From Candidatus Thorarchaeota archaeon (GTDB lineage Archaea; Asgardarchaeota; Thorarchaeia; Thorarchaeales; Thorarchaeaceae): DNA of 13,789 bases. Of this stretch, positions 13,569-13,789 are shown one piece after another. The DNA is taken from contig JAEORN010000266.1 of the NCBI GenBank assembly GCA_016840825.1, positions 1 through 13,789 of the forward strand. Direction: 5' to 3'. The position numbers and the translations under genes are program-made. The number at the start of each line of letters is the position of its first letter. Positions within the stretch are counted from its first letter, which is position 1. The notes below the pieces were generated by a model. The model had not been told where the DNA came from. It worked only from the letters and a program-made list of their open reading frames with translations, and searched no databases.

Positions 13569-13789
13569 TTGGAGAAGCAAGTTCTATACAAACTAGCAGG
13601 AACTAAACCTCTGCCACTTACTAATATGGCTGTAAGTCCAAAGGGTAATAGGATTGCCTGTGGTACCAGTGATGCACGTATTCTCCTCATTAATTCAAAG
13701 ACTGGCAAACCACTACGTTCACTAACAGGACATCTCTCCATGATATCCGCACTTGTTTTTACCCAAGGAGGATCGACTATACTCTCATC
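13569..13789 (+). CDS. WD40-repeat beta-propeller protein, N-terminal part (cut by window edge)
   Basis: An open frame of 73 codons runs to the right edge. After MEKQVLYKLAGTKPLPL comes TNMAVSPKGNRIACGTSDAR and then ILLINSKTGKPLRSLTGH, the strand pattern and closing GH of a WD40 blade, with the next blade opening as MISALVFTQGGSTILS. WD40 propellers are protein-interaction scaffolds; nothing more can be said of its role from this fragment. The TTG is chosen because an in-frame TGA lies 9 bases upstream and GGTGA precedes it; a later ATG at residue 20 would break the first blade. The opposite-strand frame here is a shadow. Confidence 0.8.
   Translation, partial: MEKQVLYKLAGTKPLPLTNMAVSPKGNRIACGTSDARILLINSKTGKPLRSLTGHLSMISALVFTQGGSTILS

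Noticed and set aside
1..13789. Search for CRISPR arrays, tRNA or rRNA genes, insertion sequences and prophage
   Set aside because: No regularly spaced repeats, cloverleaf-like segments, transposase motifs or phage genes were seen by eye; a tRNA scan would confirm.

Overview
The window reads as archaeal chromosome, probably from an Asgard-type or related mesophilic lineage. The evidence is a geranylgeranyl-reductase-family flavoprotein (archaeal ether-lipid saturation), an AfpA-type archaeoflavoprotein, a pair of Mer/LLM-fold (F420-type) oxidoreductases, Lrp/AsnC-like winged-helix regulators, TATA-like boxes upstream of several genes, and short intergenic gaps. Lineage below the level of Archaea is inference. 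Base composition is moderately AT-rich and even throughout. I see no tRNA, rRNA, CRISPR array or insertion sequence. Many starts are GTG or TTG, and one gene appears to use ATT.

Layout. (1) 1-1255, minus: the N-terminal part of a major-facilitator transporter that runs off the left edge. (2) 1256-2373: a gene-poor zone. It holds an 83-residue small protein on the minus strand (1422-1673), up to three still smaller candidate ORFs upstream of it, several with strong Shine-Dalgarno sequences, and four copies of a CTAGAATG motif, two of which bracket an AT-rich core promoter. (3) 2374-4925, plus: two adjacent large regulators, each apparently built of two Lrp/AsnC-like winged-helix plus alpha/beta modules. 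(4) 4936-6832, minus: two overlapping LLM-class oxidoreductase paralogs, one canonical and one diverged. (5) 6943-7497, plus: afpA, divergent from the LLM pair. (6) 7565-8866, plus: an Eis-like GNAT/SCP2 acetyltransferase, closed by a perfect hairpin shared with the convergent gene that follows. (7) 8921-9301, minus, and 9449-9649, plus: two divergent zinc-ribbon proteins separated by nested inverted repeats. (8) 9695-11148, plus: a nucleoside phosphorylase and a GNAT acetyltransferase. (9) 11249-13509, plus: a geranylgeranyl-reductase-family protein overlapping a secreted, membrane-anchored M28 enzyme that looks like glutaminyl-peptide cyclotransferase. (10) 13569 to the right edge, plus: the start of a WD40 beta-propeller protein.

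How the genes may work together. The LLM pair and afpA are all flavin/deazaflavin redox proteins and flank one divergent promoter region, which suggests linked cofactor or C1 (tetrahydromethanopterin-type) chemistry, though substrates cannot be read from sequence. The lipid reductase and the anchored M28 enzyme are both cell-envelope proteins and their frames overlap, suggesting coupled expression. The most novel-looking material is the tandem-module regulator pair with the repeat-bearing small-ORF zone beside it, and the QC-like surface enzyme.
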